Made by a program: the position numbers and the translations under genes. From positions 1 to 64,000 of the forward strand of contig NZ_JBAKHD010000004.1 of the NCBI RefSeq assembly GCF_049065735.1: 64,000 nt of DNA, written 5' to 3'. Below are positions 1-10,011 of this stretch, one piece after another; the stretch's first letter is position 1; every line of letters begins with the position of its first letter. The notes below the pieces were generated by a model. The model was not told the origin of the DNA. It ran no database searches and was given only the letters and a program-made list of their open reading frames with translations. This DNA is from Paramesorhizobium sp049065735. GTDB lineage: Bacteria > Pseudomonadota > Alphaproteobacteria > Rhizobiales > Rhizobiaceae.

Positions 1-148
1 GGGCACCGAGATGGTGATGCCCGGCGACAACGTGACGATGAACGTGTCCCTGATCGTTCCGATCGCGATGGAAGAGAAGCTGCGCTTCGCTATCCGTGAA
101 GGCGGCCGCACCGTCGGCGCCGGCATCGTGTCGAAGATCGTCGAATAA
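1..148 (+). CDS. tuf: Elongation factor Tu, C-terminal fragment
   Basis: The window opens inside a reading frame (frame starting at base 2) that ends at a TAA at 146-148. The 48 residues visible include [24 protein letters not shown] and the terminal VSKIVE, which are the end of domain 3 of EF-Tu, the GTPase that carries aminoacyl-tRNA to the ribosome. Its place directly before rpsJ fits the str-S10 junction (fusA-tuf-rpsJ) common in alphaproteobacteria. The rest of the gene lies outside the window. Many relatives carry two tuf copies; which copy this is cannot be told. Confidence 0.97.
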   Translation, partial: GTEMVMPGDNVTMNVSLIVPIAMEEKLRFAIREGGRTVGAGIVSKIVE

Positions 149-220
149 TAAGAAGATTGTGCAGGAGGCCCTGCCTGTCCACACCGGGCAGGTGCCTGCC
201 GCGAACAAGGAACAGATGAA

Positions 221-529
221 ATGAACGGTCAAAACATCCGCATTCGCCTCAAGGCGTTTGATCATCGGATCCTTGACGCTTCGACGCGGGAAATCGTGTC
301 GACTGCCAAGCGTACCGGTGCCAATGTGCGCGGACCGATCCCGCTTCCGACCCGGATCGAGAAGTTCACGGTCAACCGGTCGCCGCACATCGACAAGAAG
401 AGCCGCGAGCAGTTCGAGATGCGCACGCACAAGCGTCTTCTCGATATCGTTGACCCGACCCCGCAGACCGTCGATGCGCTGATGAAGCTCGACCTCTCCG
501 CTGGTGTCGATGTCGAGATCAAGCTCTAA
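221..529 (+). CDS. rpsJ: 30S ribosomal protein S10
   Basis: The 102-residue product matches S10 over its full usual length, with the family signatures [12 protein letters not shown] near the start and [19 protein letters not shown] in the middle, the loop that contacts 16S rRNA. S10 sits in the 30S head and also serves as NusE in transcription antitermination complexes. AAGGA at about 206-210 precedes the ATG. It is the first gene of the S10 operon, 72 bases after tuf, and is followed after 28 bases by rplC. Confidence 0.98.
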   Translation: MNGQNIRIRLKAFDHRILDASTREIVSTAKRTGANVRGPIPLPTRIEKFTVNRSPHIDKKSREQFEMRTHKRLLDIVDPTPQTVDALMKLDLSAGVDVEIKL

Positions 530-557
530 GAGCTTGAGGACGGAAGGAACGAACCCG

Positions 558-1295
558 ATGCGTTCAGGTGTTATTGCACAGAAGCTGGGCATGACCCGCG
601 TCTATAACGACGCCGGCGAGCATGTGCCTGTGACGGTTCTCCGCATGGAGAGCTGCCAGGTCGTGGCCCAGCGTACAGTTGAAAAGAATGGCTATACGGC
701 TGTCCAGCTTGGTGTTGGACTAGCCAAGGTCAAGAACACGTCCAAGGCACTGCGCGGTCATTTCGCGAAGGCCGAGGTGGAGCCGAAGGCGAAAGTCGCC
801 GAATTCCGCGTCTCGCCGGACAACCTTCTCGACGTTGGAGCTGAGATCACGGCGGAACATTTCGTTCCCGGCCAGAAGGTCGACGTGACCGGCACGACGA
901 TTGGTAAGGGCTTCCAGGGCGTCATGAAGCGCCACAATTTCGGCGGCCATCGCGCTTCGCACGGTAACTCAATTACCCACCGCGCGCATGGTTCGACCGG
1001 TCAGCGCCAGGACCCCGGCAAGGTGTTCAAGGGCAAGAAGATGGCCGGTCACATGGGGCAGACCCGCGTGACGACGCAGAACATTGAAGTCGTGTCCACG
1101 GATATCGATCGCGGCCTCATTCTGGTTCGCGGCGCGGTTCCGGGTTCGAAGGGCGCCTGGATCCTGGTGCGCGATGCCGTGAAGGCTTCGCTGCCCGAGA
1201 ACGCGCCGAAGCCTGCGGCTCTCCGCCAGGCGGCAAAGACCGAAGCAGCGTCCTCCGCGCCGGAAACGGCCGCAGCGACTGAGGGAGCCGAATAA
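558..1295 (+). CDS. rplC: 50S ribosomal protein L3
   Basis: The 245-residue protein starts with [18 protein letters not shown], the canonical L3 N-terminus; an in-frame ATG at 504 would add 18 residues of no recognisable sequence and overlap rpsJ, so 558 is preferred, with GGAAGGAA just upstream. The internal loop that reaches the peptidyl-transferase centre is visible ([33 protein letters not shown]). The last 30 or so residues form an Ala/Glu-rich tail beyond the usual L3 fold, a common alphaproteobacterial extension. Its stop overlaps the rplD start in TAATG, implying coupled translation. Confidence 0.97.
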   Translation: MRSGVIAQKLGMTRVYNDAGEHVPVTVLRMESCQVVAQRTVEKNGYTAVQLGVGLAKVKNTSKALRGHFAKAEVEPKAKVAEFRVSPDNLLDVGAEITAEHFVPGQKVDVTGTTIGKGFQGVMKRHNFGGHRASHGNSITHRAHGSTGQRQDPGKVFKGKKMAGHMGQTRVTTQNIEVVSTDIDRGLILVRGAVPGSKGAWILVRDAVKASLPENAPKPAALRQAAKTEAASSAPETAAATEGAE

Positions 1296-1915
1296 TGGAT
1301 CTCACGATTACAACTCTTGAAGGCAAGGACGCCGGCAAGGTGAAGCTCTCCGAGGAGATCTTCGGCCTCGACCCGCGCGACGACATCCTGCAGCGCGTCG
1401 TGCGCTGGCAGCTTGCCCGCCGCCAGCAAGGCACCCACAAGGCCAAGGGCCGCTCGGAAGTCGCCCGCACCGGCGCGAAGATGTACAAGCAGAAGGGTAC
1501 GGGCCGCGCCCGCCACTCTTCGGCCCGCGCTCCGCAGTTCCGCGGCGGCGGCAAGGCCCATGGTCCGGTTGTTCGCAGCCATGACCACGACCTGCCGAAG
1601 AAGGTTCGTGCTCTCGGCCTGCGCCATGCGCTCTCGGCCAAGGCCAAGTCTTCCGACCTCATCGTCATCGACGATCTGGCCGCGAAGGAAGCCAAGACCA
1701 AGGCGCTGACGGAACAGTTCGCCAAGCTCGGTCTCGACAATGCGCTGCTCATCGGCGGTGCCGAGATCGACGTGAACTTCCAGCGCGCGGCCTCGAACAT
1801 TCCGAATATCGATGTGCTGCCGGTGCAGGGCATCAACGTTTACGACATCCTTCGTCGCGGCAAGCTCGTTCTTTCCAAGGCGGCGGTCGAAGCTCTCGAG
1901 GAGCGTTTCAAATGA
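1295..1915 (+). CDS. rplD: 50S ribosomal protein L4
   Basis: The 206-residue product is a full-length L4. The long rRNA-binding loop that lines the exit tunnel is visible around residues 48-90 ([40 protein letters not shown]). In enteric bacteria L4 also represses its own operon; no equivalent leader can be recognised here. It starts in the TAATG overlap with rplC and ends in an ATGA overlap with rplW, so three genes are translationally linked. Confidence 0.97.
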   Translation: MDLTITTLEGKDAGKVKLSEEIFGLDPRDDILQRVVRWQLARRQQGTHKAKGRSEVARTGAKMYKQKGTGRARHSSARAPQFRGGGKAHGPVVRSHDHDLPKKVRALGLRHALSAKAKSSDLIVIDDLAAKEAKTKALTEQFAKLGLDNALLIGGAEIDVNFQRAASNIPNIDVLPVQGINVYDILRRGKLVLSKAAVEALEERFK

Positions 1916-2205
1916 CTGATCTTCGCCACTACGACGTGATCGTCAGCCCTGTCATCACCGAGAAGTCCACCATGGTTTCCGAACATAACCAGGTTGTCTT
2001 CAACGTGGCCCGCAAGGCGACGAAACCGGAAATCAAGGCTGCGGTCGAAGCGCTGTTCGGCGTCAAGGTCACCGCTGTGAACACCGCCGTGCGCAAGGGC
2101 AAGGTGAAGCGGTTCCGCGGCACCATCGGACGCCAGAGCGACGTCAAGAAAGCGGTCGTGACGATTGCCGAAGGCCAATCCATCGACGTTTCGACCGGTC
2201 TTTGA
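1912..2205 (+). CDS. rplW: 50S ribosomal protein L23
   Basis: A 97-residue L23, beginning [20 protein letters not shown], with the typical [14 protein letters not shown] and [19 protein letters not shown] segments. L23 sits at the mouth of the exit tunnel and is the docking site for trigger factor and signal recognition particle. The start overlaps the rplD stop by four bases (ATGA). rplB follows after 21 bases. Confidence 0.97.
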   Translation: MTDLRHYDVIVSPVITEKSTMVSEHNQVVFNVARKATKPEIKAAVEALFGVKVTAVNTAVRKGKVKRFRGTIGRQSDVKKAVVTIAEGQSIDVSTGL

Positions 2206-2226
2206 GAGGCCGTGGAGTAAAAGACA

Positions 2227-3060
2227 ATGGCACTCAAGCATTATAACCCCACCACGCCCGGCCAGCGTCAGCTGGTCCTCGTGGACCGCTCCGAGCTCTA
2301 TAAGGGCAAGCCGGTCAAGTCGCTGACCGAGGGCTTGACGAAGAAGGGCGGACGCAACAATTACGGTCGCATCACCGCCCGCTATCAGGGCGGCGGTCAC
2401 AAGCGCACCTATCGTTTCGTGGACTTCAAGCGCCGCAAGCACGATGTCGCCGCGACCGTCGAGCGTCTGGAATACGATCCGAACCGCACGGCGTTCATTG
2501 CTCTCATCCGCTATGCGGACGGCGAGCTCTCCTACATCCTGGCGCCGCAGCGCCTGGCCGTTGGCGACACCGTCATCTCCGGCCAGTCGGTCGACGTGAA
2601 GCCGGGCAATGCGATGCCGCTTGCGGCGATGCCGGTCGGTACCATCATCCACAATGTGGAGATGAAGCCGGGCAAGGGCGGCCAGATCGCTCGTTCCGCC
2701 GGTACCTATGCTCAGCTCGTCGGCCGCGACCAGGGCATGGCGATCCTTCGCCTGAACTCCGGTGAGCAGCGTCTGGTTCATGGTTCCTGCTTCGCCACGG
2801 TCGGCGCGGTTTCGAACCCGGACCATGGCAACGTGTCGCTCGGCAAGGCAGGCCGCCGTATCTGGCTCGGCAAGCGTCCGTCCGTTCGCGGCGTCGCGAT
2901 GAACCCGGTCGACCATCCGCATGGTGGTGGTGAAGGCCGTACCTCCGGTGGCCGTCATCCTGTTTCTCCGTGGGGCAAGCCCACAAAGGGCAAGAAGACG
3001 CGCTCCAACAAGGCGACGGACAAGTTCATCATGCGTTCGCGTCATCAGCGCAAGAAATAA
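2227..3060 (+). CDS. rplB: 50S ribosomal protein L2
   Basis: The 277-residue protein has the usual L2 length and order: an OB-fold with [21 protein letters not shown] near residues 37-57, an SH3-like domain, and the C-terminal [23 protein letters not shown] loop whose histidine region supports peptidyl transfer and subunit joining. It binds 23S rRNA domain IV. It is followed by rpsS after 14 bases that carry GAGGG before the next ATG. Confidence 0.98.
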   Translation: MALKHYNPTTPGQRQLVLVDRSELYKGKPVKSLTEGLTKKGGRNNYGRITARYQGGGHKRTYRFVDFKRRKHDVAATVERLEYDPNRTAFIALIRYADGELSYILAPQRLAVGDTVISGQSVDVKPGNAMPLAAMPVGTIIHNVEMKPGKGGQIARSAGTYAQLVGRDQGMAILRLNSGEQRLVHGSCFATVGAVSNPDHGNVSLGKAGRRIWLGKRPSVRGVAMNPVDHPHGGGEGRTSGGRHPVSPWGKPTKGKKTRSNKATDKFIMRSRHQRKK

Positions 3061-3074
3061 GAGGGTAGTCTGAA

Positions 3075-3353
3075 ATGGCTCGTTCAGTTTGGAAAGGCCC
3101 GTTCGTCGACGGCTATCTTCTCAAGAAGGCTGAGAAGGTGCGCGAGGGCGGTCGCAATGAGGTCATCAAGATCTGGAGCCGCCGCTCCACGATCCTGCCG
3201 CAGTTCGTCGGCCTGACCTTCGGCGTTTATAACGGCAACAAGCATGTGCCGGTTTCGGTGTCCGAGGAAATGGTCGGACACAAATTCGGTGAATTCTCTC
3301 CGACCCGGACCTATTATGGTCACGGTGCGGACAAGAAGGCAAAGAGGAAATAA
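3075..3353 (+). CDS. rpsS: 30S ribosomal protein S19
   Basis: A 92-residue S19 with the signature [17 protein letters not shown] at the N-terminus and [20 protein letters not shown] in the centre. S19 binds the head of the 30S subunit with S13 and touches the A-site tRNA. GAGGG at 3061-3065 is the likely ribosome binding site. rplV begins three bases past its stop. Confidence 0.98.
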   Translation: MARSVWKGPFVDGYLLKKAEKVREGGRNEVIKIWSRRSTILPQFVGLTFGVYNGNKHVPVSVSEEMVGHKFGEFSPTRTYYGHGADKKAKRK

Positions 3354-3355
3354 CG

Positions 3356-3744
3356 ATGGGCAAGGCCAAGGCTCCGCGCCAGCTTAAGGATAACGAGGCG
3401 AAAGCCGTCGCCCGCACTCTCCGCGTCAGCCCGCAGAAGCTCAATCTTGTGGCGGCGTTGATCCGCGGCAAGAAGGTGAATGCGGCGCTCGCCGATCTGG
3501 AGTTCTCGCGCAAGCGGATCGCCGGAACGGTGAAGAAGACGCTCGAATCGGCGATCGCCAACGCAGAAAACAACCACGATCTCGATGTCGATGCTCTGGT
3601 CGTCGCGGAAGCCTATGTCGGCAAGTCGATCGTCATGAAGCGCTTTCACGTCCGTGGCCGCGGCCGCGCGAGCCGGATCGAGAAGCCCTTCTCGCATCTC
3701 ACCATCGTCGTCCGCGAAGTCGCGGAAAAAGGGGAGGCCGCATA

Positions 3745-3745
<1 letters not shown>
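3356..3745 (+). CDS. rplV: 50S ribosomal protein L22
   Basis: The 129-residue product starts [28 protein letters not shown] and contains the beta-hairpin region near residues 85-105 ([22 protein letters not shown]) that lines the exit tunnel and is where macrolide-resistance changes occur in other bacteria. It is slightly longer at the N-terminus than the E. coli protein, as usual in this order. It overlaps rpsC by one base (TAATG). Confidence 0.97.
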
Positions 3746-4455
<710 letters not shown>

Positions 4456-4483
4456 TCGGTTGACGGATTTGGAGTAGAGAACA

Positions 4484-4897
4484 ATGTTGCAGCCTAAGCG
4501 CACAAAGTTCCGCAAGCAGTTCAAGGGCCGTATCCACGGCGCGTCGAAGGGCGGCACGGAACTCAATTTCGGCGCCTTCGGTTTGAAGGCGATGGAACCG
4601 GAACGCGTCACCGCGCGCCAGATCGAGGCGGCCCGCCGTGCGATCACCCGCCAGATGAAGCGTCAGGGCCGGGTCTGGATCCGCATTTTCCCGGACGTGC
4701 CGGTCACCTCGAAGCCGACCGAAGTCCGTATGGGTAAAGGTAAGGGCGGCGTGGATTACTGGGCGGCGCGTGTTGCCCCCGGTCGTATCATGTTCGAGCT
4801 TGACGGCGTACCCGAGGATGTGGCACGTGAGGCGCTCCGACTCGGGGCGGCGAAGCTCCCGATCAAGACGCGTTTCATCCAGCGCATTGCTGAGTAA
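4484..4897 (+). CDS. rplP: 50S ribosomal protein L16
   Basis: The 137-residue protein begins [19 protein letters not shown] and contains [23 protein letters not shown], the L16 signature, in which the arginine that E. coli hydroxylates lies. L16 sits beside the A-site tRNA elbow. GGAGTAGAG lies before the ATG. It is followed not by rpmC directly but by a 44-bp palindromic repeat. Confidence 0.98.
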   Translation: MLQPKRTKFRKQFKGRIHGASKGGTELNFGAFGLKAMEPERVTARQIEAARRAITRQMKRQGRVWIRIFPDVPVTSKPTEVRMGKGKGGVDYWAARVAPGRIMFELDGVPEDVAREALRLGAAKLPIKTRFIQRIAE

Positions 4898-4898
4898 A

Positions 4899-4942
4899 GC
4901 ATGATCCCGAAAAGTTGCAGACTTTTCGGATAAGATTATGCG
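4899..4942. repeat. 44-bp dispersed palindrome, copy 1
   Basis: An imperfect palindrome starting GCATGATCC and ending in ATTATGCG, with inner arms GAAAAGT / ACTTTTC around TGCAG. It fills the gap between rplP and rpmC within the S10 operon and so must be transcribed as a hairpin in the operon mRNA. An ATG at 4938 inside the repeat is in frame with rpmC but is not the likely start. The same element recurs at six other clear sites in this window. Confidence 0.9.
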
Positions 4943-4961
4943 AAGGGAAAGAGAAGCAGCC

Positions 4962-5162
4962 ATGAAAGCCGCTGAAGTACGGTTGCAAACCGTTGACCAG
5001 ATGAATGACGAGCTGGCCAAGCTGAAGAAGGAGCAGTTCAACCTGCGCTTCCAGAAGGCGACCGGCCAGCTTGAGAAGACCGCGCGGGTCAAGCAGGTCC
5101 GCCGGGATATCGCACGTATCAAGACTATCGCCCGCCAGAAGGCGGCCGAAAGCAAGGCATAA
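4962..5162 (+). CDS. rpmC: 50S ribosomal protein L29
   Basis: The 66-residue product matches alphaproteobacterial L29, with the signature [35 protein letters not shown]. The ATG at 4962 is preferred over the one at 4938, which lies in the repeat, because MKAAEVR is the normal N-terminus and AGAGAAG lies just ahead. L29 is a small coiled-coil protein near the exit tunnel next to L23. rpsQ starts 13 bases after its stop. Confidence 0.96.
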   Translation: MKAAEVRLQTVDQMNDELAKLKKEQFNLRFQKATGQLEKTARVKQVRRDIARIKTIARQKAAESKA

Positions 5163-5175
5163 GGAAAAGAAAATC

Positions 5176-5418
5176 ATGCCTAAGCGCGTTCTGCAGGGCG
5201 TTGTCGTCAGCGACAAGAACGACAAGACCGTTGTGGTCAAGGTCGAGCGGCGCTATTCGCATCCGCTCCTCCAGAAGACCGTGCGCCAGTCCAAGAAGTA
5301 CAAGGCGCATGACGAGAACAACCAATTCAAGGTCGGCGATGTCGTTTCCATCCAGGAATCGAAGCCGATTTCGAAGGACAAGACCTGGGTCGTCGTAACC
5401 GATACCCCGGCTGCGTAA
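5176..5418 (+). CDS. rpsQ: 30S ribosomal protein S17
   Basis: An 80-residue S17 with an OB-fold, starting [21 protein letters not shown] and including [23 protein letters not shown], the family signature. The ATG at 5176 has AAGGAAAAG upstream; longer in-frame starts would run back through rpmC. It binds 16S rRNA helix 11 in early assembly. It closes the S10 operon proper; 175 bases with two repeats separate it from rplN. Confidence 0.97.
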   Translation: MPKRVLQGVVVSDKNDKTVVVKVERRYSHPLLQKTVRQSKKYKAHDENNQFKVGDVVSIQESKPISKDKTWVVVTDTPAA

Positions 5419-5423
5419 CGAAA

Positions 5424-5468
5424 GCATGACACCGGAAAGCCGCAAGGCTTTTCGGATAAGCTCATGCG
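5424..5468. repeat. 44-bp dispersed palindrome, copy 2
   Basis: A copy starting GCATGAC and ending CTCATGCG, with inner arms GGAAAGCC / GGCTTTTC. The two arms have changed together relative to copy 1, so the pairing is kept although the sequence differs, which suggests that the structure matters or that the element moves as a unit. It lies in the rpsQ-rplN gap, five bases past the rpsQ stop. Confidence 0.88.
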
Positions 5469-5475
5469 AATAGAT

Positions 5476-5521
5476 GCATGACCCTGAAAAGTTGTAGGAC
5501 TTTTCGGATAAGGTTCATGCG
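5476..5521. repeat. 44-bp dispersed palindrome, copy 3
   Basis: A second copy in the same rpsQ-rplN gap, seven bases downstream of copy 2 and in the same orientation. It starts GCATGACCC and ends TTCATGCG with arms GAAAAGT / ACTTTTC around TGTAGG. Tandem copies of this element occur nowhere else in the window. The pair separates the S10 and spc halves of the ribosomal cluster and could act as a processing or attenuation site; that role is inferred. Confidence 0.88.
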
Positions 5522-5593
5522 AATAATAAGAAACATGCAATCGAGGGCAGGGCGCAAGTCCGGCCCGGCTGAACGAAAAGAAGGCGGCCAGTC

Positions 5594-5962
5594 ATGATTC
5601 AGATGCAAACAAACCTCGACGTCGCGGATAATTCCGGCGCCCGTCGTGTCATGTGCATCAAGGTGCTGGGCGGTTCGAAGCGGAAATATGCTTCGGTCGG
5701 CGACATCATTGTCGTTTCGATCAAGGAAGCCATTCCGCGCGGCCGCGTCAAGAAGGGCGATGTGATGAAGGCGGTTGTCGTGCGCACCGCCAAGGATATC
5801 CGTCGCGCCGATGGCAGTGTTATCCGGTTCGACAAGAACGCTGCTGTTTTGATCGATAACAAGAAAGAGCCTATCGGCACCCGTATCTTCGGACCGGTTC
5901 CGCGCGAGCTGCGCGCCAAGAACCACATGAAGATCATCTCGCTGGCTCCCGAAGTGCTGTAA
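5594..5962 (+). CDS. rplN: 50S ribosomal protein L14
   Basis: A full-length 122-residue L14, beginning [28 protein letters not shown] and ending [12 protein letters not shown]. It contains the family pattern of [19 protein letters not shown] in the centre. L14 forms an inter-subunit bridge with 16S rRNA and is the docking point for the silencing factor RsfS. It is the first gene of the spc section; rplX follows after 12 bases. Confidence 0.98.
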   Translation: MIQMQTNLDVADNSGARRVMCIKVLGGSKRKYASVGDIIVVSIKEAIPRGRVKKGDVMKAVVVRTAKDIRRADGSVIRFDKNAAVLIDNKKEPIGTRIFGPVPRELRAKNHMKIISLAPEVL

Positions 5963-5974
5963 GGGAACAAGACG

Positions 5975-6289
5975 ATGCAAAAGATTCGCAAAGGCGACAA
6001 GGTCGTCGTTTTGGCCGGTAAGGACAAGGGGCGTACGGGCGAAGTGCTCAGCGTCTCCCCGAAGGAAGACAAGGCCGTCGTGCGCGGCATCAATATGGTG
6101 AAGCGCCATCAGCGCCAGACCCAGACGCAGGAAGCGGGCATCATTTCGAAGGAAGCCCCGATCCATCTGTCGAATCTGGCTATTGCCGATCCCAAGGACG
6201 GCAAGCCGACCCGCGTCGGCTTCCGTATCGAGGATGGCGGCAAGAAGGTGCGTGTGGCAAAGCGTTCTGGAGAGTTGATCGATGGCTGA
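5975..6289 (+). CDS. rplX: 50S ribosomal protein L24
   Basis: The 104-residue product starts [25 protein letters not shown], the KOW motif that defines L24, an assembly initiator for the 50S subunit. The C-terminus ([23 protein letters not shown]) is also typical. Its stop lies eight bases inside rplE, so the two genes overlap and are probably coupled. Confidence 0.97.
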   Translation: MQKIRKGDKVVVLAGKDKGRTGEVLSVSPKEDKAVVRGINMVKRHQRQTQTQEAGIISKEAPIHLSNLAIADPKDGKPTRVGFRIEDGGKKVRVAKRSGELIDG

Positions 6290-6839
6290 GGCAAAGATCG
6301 AACCGCGCTTGAAGAAGCATTACCAGGACGTAGTCCGCAAGGCGCTTCTCGAGCAGTTCAAATATGAAAACGAGATGCAGATCCCGCGCGTTGAGAAGGT
6401 CGTTCTCAACATGGGCGTCGGCGAAGCGACGGGCGACTCCAAGAAGCCGTCGGTTGCCGCTGAGGATCTGGCTCAGATTGCCGGCCAGAAGCCGGTGATC
6501 ACCCGCGCCCGCAATTCGATCGCTACCTTCAAGGTGCGTGAGAATATGCCGATCGGCGCGAAGGTTACGCTCCGCAAGGATCGTATGTACGAGTTCCTGG
6601 ACCGCCTGGTCACCATCGCGCTCCCGCGCGTTCGCGACTTCCGCGGCCTGAACCCGAAGAGCTTTGACGGCCGTGGCAACTTCGCCATGGGTATCAAGGA
6701 GCACATCGTGTTCCCGGAGATCAACTACGACAAGGTTGATCAGATCTGGGGCATGGACATCATCGTTTGCACGACCGCCACGACGGATGATGAAGCACGC
6801 GCCCTGCTGCGCGCCTTCAACTTCCCGTTCCGGCAGTAA
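6282..6839 (+). CDS. rplE: 50S ribosomal protein L5
   Basis: A 185-residue L5 with [35 protein letters not shown], the region that binds 5S rRNA, and the C-terminal [28 protein letters not shown]5 with L18 and 5S rRNA forms the central protuberance. The start overlaps the end of rplX by eight bases. A 25-base gap follows before rpsN. Confidence 0.98.
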   Translation: MAEAKIEPRLKKHYQDVVRKALLEQFKYENEMQIPRVEKVVLNMGVGEATGDSKKPSVAAEDLAQIAGQKPVITRARNSIATFKVRENMPIGAKVTLRKDRMYEFLDRLVTIALPRVRDFRGLNPKSFDGRGNFAMGIKEHIVFPEINYDKVDQIWGMDIIVCTTATTDDEARALLRAFNFPFRQ

Positions 6840-6864
6840 CGGCAAGCGTAGCGAGGTAATTGAA

Positions 6865-7170
6865 ATGGCCAAGACTAGCGCAGTTGAAAAGAACAGGCGC
6901 CGTGAAAAGTTGGTTAAGCGTTACGCTGCGAAGCGCGCGCGTTTGAAGGCGGTTGTCATGAACCAGGGCCTTCCGCTGGACGAGCGCTTCCGCGCCACCA
7001 TCCAGCTCGCCGAACTGCCGCGTAATTCGTCCAAGGTTCGCATCCGCAATCGTTGTGAGGTTTCGGGTCGTCCGCGCGGTTTCTACCGCAAGCTCAAAAT
7101 GTCGCGTATCGCGCTGCGCCAGCTGGGTTCGCTCGGCCAGGTGCCCGGCGTGGTCAAGTCGAGCTGGTAA
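6865..7170 (+). CDS. rpsN: 30S ribosomal protein S14, zinc-independent form
   Basis: The product from ATG 6865 is 101 residues: [24 protein letters not shown] at the start and [25 protein letters not shown] in the S14 signature. This is the long form of S14 that lacks the CxxC-CxxC zinc ribbon (only one Cys in the signature), the usual form in proteobacteria. GCGAGGTAA precedes the start. An upstream in-frame extension would lie inside rplE and is discarded. Confidence 0.97.
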   Translation: MAKTSAVEKNRRREKLVKRYAAKRARLKAVVMNQGLPLDERFRATIQLAELPRNSSKVRIRNRCEVSGRPRGFYRKLKMSRIALRQLGSLGQVPGVVKSSW

Positions 7171-7182
7171 GGGAGAAGCCCC

Positions 7183-7581
7183 ATGTCTATGTCAGATCCT
7201 CTCGGCGATATGCTGACCCGCATCCGCAACGCGATCGGCCGCAAGAAGACGAAGGTTACCACGCCTGCGTCCAAGCTGCGCGCCCGCGTCTTGGATGTGC
7301 TCCAGTCCGAAGGTTACATCCGCGGCTACAGCCAGACCGAATTCGAGAACGGCAAGGCCGAGATCGAAATCGAGTTGAAGTACTACGAAGGCGCGCCGGT
7401 GATCCGTGAGATCAACCGCGTTTCGAAGCCTGGCCGCCGCGTCTATGTGTCAGTCAAGTCGATTCCGCATGTTGCGAACGGCCTTGGTATCTCGATCCTC
7501 TCCACGCCGAAGGGCGTGATGGCGGATCATGAGGCCCGCGAACAGAACGTTGGTGGTGAGCTGCTCTGCCAGATTTTCTAA
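7183..7581 (+). CDS. rpsH: 30S ribosomal protein S8
   Basis: A 132-residue S8 beginning [22 protein letters not shown] and ending in the diagnostic [27 protein letters not shown]8 is a primary 16S rRNA binder; in E. coli it is the autogenous repressor of the spc operon. GGGAGAAG at 7171-7178 supports ATG 7183; the ATG two codons on is also possible. Confidence 0.97.
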   Translation: MSMSDPLGDMLTRIRNAIGRKKTKVTTPASKLRARVLDVLQSEGYIRGYSQTEFENGKAEIEIELKYYEGAPVIREINRVSKPGRRVYVSVKSIPHVANGLGISILSTPKGVMADHEAREQNVGGELLCQIF

Positions 7582-7619
7582 TCTGGTAGAAGCTTACAGA
7601 TAAACGGACAGGTATAAAA

Positions 7620-8153
7620 ATGTCTCGTATCGGTAAAAAACCCGTGCCGGTCCCGGCAGGCGTAACCGCCACCGTCGATGGTCAGACCGTCAAGGCCAAG
7701 GGCGCGAAGGGCGAGCTTTCGTTCGTCGTTAATGATGAAGTGCTGGTGAAGCTGGAAGACAATGCGGTCCACGTGACCCCGCGCGACCAGTCGAAGTCGG
7801 CTAGGTCGAAGTGGGGCATGTCCCGCACGATGATCGCCAACATCCTTTCCGGGGTGAAGGACGGCGTTGAGAAGAAGCTCGAGATCAACGGCGTCGGCTA
7901 CCGCGCAGCGATGCAGGGCAAGAACCTGCAGCTTTCGCTGGGCTTCAGCCATGAAGTGATCTACGAGGTCCCCGCCGGCATCACTGTTGCCGTGCCGAAG
8001 CCGACGGAAATCGTCGTCAGCGGCATCGACAAGCAGCAGGTCGGTCAGGTCGCGGCTGAAATTCGCGAGTATCGCGGCCCCGAGCCCTATAAGGGCAAGG
8101 GCGTCAAGTATGCCGGCGAAAAGATCGTCCGCAAAGAAGGCAAGAAGAAGTAA
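7620..8153 (+). CDS. rplF: 50S ribosomal protein L6
   Basis: The 177-residue protein has the two-domain L6 fold, with [19 protein letters not shown] at the start and the signature [24 protein letters not shown] at the end. L6 lies near the sarcin-ricin loop where translation GTPases bind. The gap before it (7582-7619) is AT-rich for this region but holds nothing clear beyond a weak GGACAGG site. Confidence 0.97.
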   Translation: MSRIGKKPVPVPAGVTATVDGQTVKAKGAKGELSFVVNDEVLVKLEDNAVHVTPRDQSKSARSKWGMSRTMIANILSGVKDGVEKKLEINGVGYRAAMQGKNLQLSLGFSHEVIYEVPAGITVAVPKPTEIVVSGIDKQQVGQVAAEIREYRGPEPYKGKGVKYAGEKIVRKEGKKK

Positions 8154-8165
8154 GGGACCAGCGTT

Positions 8166-8528
8166 ATGGCATCGCCGAAAGAAACCATTCAGCGTCGCGC
8201 ATCTCGCGTCCGCCGTCAGATCAAGGCGGTCGCCAATGGCCGCCCGCGGCTCAGCGTGCATCGCTCTTCGAAGAACATCTACGCCCAGATCATCGACGAT
8301 ACGCGCGGCGTCACGCTTGCTGCCGCCTCGACGCTCGATGGCGAGCTGAAGGGCTCGCTGAAGACCGGTGCGGACACGGCTGCGGCCGCTGCCGTTGGCA
8401 AGCTCGTCGCCGAGCGCGCCTCGAAGGCTGGTGTGAAGGAAGTCGTGTTCGACCGCGGCTCGTTCATCTATCACGGCCGCGTCAAGGCGCTGGCTGAAGC
8501 CGCCCGTGAAGCTGGGCTGAGCTTCTAA
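8166..8528 (+). CDS. rplR: 50S ribosomal protein L18
   Basis: A 120-residue L18 starting [20 protein letters not shown], with [18 protein letters not shown] and the closing [25 protein letters not shown], the conserved end of the family. It binds 5S rRNA together with L5. A 185-base gap follows before rpsE, the largest inside the spc section, and most of it is a palindromic element. Confidence 0.97.
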   Translation: MASPKETIQRRASRVRRQIKAVANGRPRLSVHRSSKNIYAQIIDDTRGVTLAAASTLDGELKGSLKTGADTAAAAAVGKLVAERASKAGVKEVVFDRGSFIYHGRVKALAEAAREAGLSF

Positions 8529-8546
8529 GCATCGCCTTTTCCGCCG

Positions 8547-8667
8547 CGTCATTCTCGGGCTTGTCTCGAGAATCTGCGGCGGCCAAGGAAGACTGCAACG
8601 CGCATTATTAGCCTCGTAGTGGCTAGATGCAGCGTAGTAGATTCTCGGGACAAGCCCGAGAATGACG
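8547..8667. repeat. 121-bp inverted-repeat element between rplR and rpsE
   Basis: Two 29-base arms at 8547-8575 and 8639-8667 are inverted copies of each other with one mismatch; the arm core is CTCGGGCTTGTC / GACAAGCCCGAG. The 63-base interior shows no gene. Arms with a very similar CTCGGGCTTG core are a familiar dispersed repeat in alphaproteobacterial genomes. It lies wholly between two essential ribosomal genes on the + strand, so it is transcribed through and would fold into a long hairpin ahead of rpsE. Confidence 0.9.
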
Positions 8668-8713
8668 AAGTAGACAAACATTGTGCTTCCGGAAAAGAAA
8701 AAGGAACTAGGAA

Positions 8714-9277
8714 ATGGCACAGAGAGAACGTAACCGCGAAGAGCGCGGCGCCCGTGAGGAGCGCGACAGCGAATTCGTCGATAAGCTGGTTCACATCAAC
8801 CGCGTGGCCAAGGTCGTCAAGGGCGGCCGTCGCTTCGGTTTTGCCGCGCTCGTCGTCGTCGGCGATCAGAAGGGCAGGGTGGGCTTTGGTCATGGCAAGG
8901 CGCGCGAAGTGCCGGAAGCCATCCGCAAGGCCACTGAAGCTGCCAAGCGCGATCTGATCTTCGTGCCGCTGCGCTCGGGCCGCACGCTTCATCATGACGT
9001 CGAAGGCCGTCACGGCGCCGGCAAGGTGCTCGTTCGCGCCGCCGCTCCCGGTACCGGTATCATCGCGGGTGGCCCGATGCGCGCTGTCTTTGAGACGCTC
9101 GGCGTGCAGGACGTTGTCGCCAAGTCGCTCGGCTCGTCGAACCCGTACAACATGGTTCGCGCCACCTTTGACGCGCTGAAGCATCAGATGCATCCGAAGG
9201 ACATCGCTGCGCAGCGTGGCATCAAGTACTCGACCCTTCAGGCCCGCCGCCACACCGTGGTCGGCGCCGAAGAATAG
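8714..9277 (+). CDS. rpsE: 30S ribosomal protein S5
   Basis: The 187-residue product starts [41 protein letters not shown]. The loop VVKGGRRF is where spectinomycin-resistance changes fall in other species and looks wild type. The C-terminal domain [39 protein letters not shown] is intact. GGAACTAGGAAAT before the ATG gives a binding site only about 45 bases past the end of the palindromic element. Confidence 0.98.
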   Translation: MAQRERNREERGAREERDSEFVDKLVHINRVAKVVKGGRRFGFAALVVVGDQKGRVGFGHGKAREVPEAIRKATEAAKRDLIFVPLRSGRTLHHDVEGRHGAGKVLVRAAAPGTGIIAGGPMRAVFETLGVQDVVAKSLGSSNPYNMVRATFDALKHQMHPKDIAAQRGIKYSTLQARRHTVVGAEE

Positions 9278-9306
9278 TCGCCTGCGCAAGACAAGGAAGA
9301 TAAGTG

Positions 9307-9504
9307 ATGGCTGAGAAGAAGAGCAAGACGGTTACGGTCGAGCAGACCGGCAGCCCCATCCGTCGTCCGTCCGAGCAGCGCGCAACGCTGATTGGTCTGG
9401 GTCTTAACAAATTGCATCGTCGCAGCACCCTGGAAGACACGCCGGCGGTTCGCGGCATGATCGCCAAGGTTCAGCATCTCGTCCGCGTCGTGGACGAGGC
9501 CTGA
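9307..9504 (+). CDS. rpmD: 50S ribosomal protein L30
   Basis: A 65-residue L30 ([24 protein letters not shown], then [25 protein letters not shown]). The GTG three bases upstream at 9304 is in frame, but AAGGAAGAT spacing and the family pattern favour ATG 9307. L30 is among the smallest proteins of the 50S subunit. It lies 29 bases after rpsE and 19 before rplO. Confidence 0.96.
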   Translation: MAEKKSKTVTVEQTGSPIRRPSEQRATLIGLGLNKLHRRSTLEDTPAVRGMIAKVQHLVRVVDEA

Positions 9505-9523
9505 TAACGTGGGAGATTGGACA

Positions 9524-10000
9524 ATGAAACTCAACGATTTGCGTGACAAGCCTGGCGCGACCAAGGCTCGCAAGCGCGTCGCCCGCGGTATCGGCTCCGG
9601 TTCCGGCAAGACCGCCGGTCGCGGCGTCAAGGGCCAGAAGTCCCGTTCCGGCGTTTCGATCAACGGCTTCGAAGGCGGCCAGATGCCGATCTATCGGCGC
9701 CTGCCGAAGCGCGGCTTTACCAACATCTTCGCCAAGAGCTATAATGTCATTTCGGTTGGCCGCGTTCAGCAGGCTATCGATGCCGGCAAGCTCGACGTGA
9801 AGGACGTGGTGAATGCCGAGGCACTCATCGCCGCCGGCGTCATCCGCCGTGCGAAGGATGGCGTGCGCCTGCTCGCCGATGGCGAAATCACCGCCAAGGT
9901 GAACTTCGACATCGCCGGCGCCTCCAAGGCCGCCATCGAGAAGGTCGAGAAATCGGGCGGCTCGGTGAAGCTGCCGGAAGCCGCGGCTGCCGCCGAGTAA
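9524..10000 (+). CDS. rplO: 50S ribosomal protein L15
   Basis: From ATG 9524 the product is 158 residues: [41 protein letters not shown] is the extended basic arm that threads into 23S rRNA, and [19 protein letters not shown] follows. A GTG at 9509 is in frame but the sequence MGDW before the normal start has no family support; GGGAG lies upstream of 9524. A structured 164-base gap separates it from secY. Confidence 0.97.
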   Translation: MKLNDLRDKPGATKARKRVARGIGSGSGKTAGRGVKGQKSRSGVSINGFEGGQMPIYRRLPKRGFTNIFAKSYNVISVGRVQQAIDAGKLDVKDVVNAEALIAAGVIRRAKDGVRLLADGEITAKVNFDIAGASKAAIEKVEKSGGSVKLPEAAAAAE

Positions 10001-10011
10001 GCATAGAGTCG

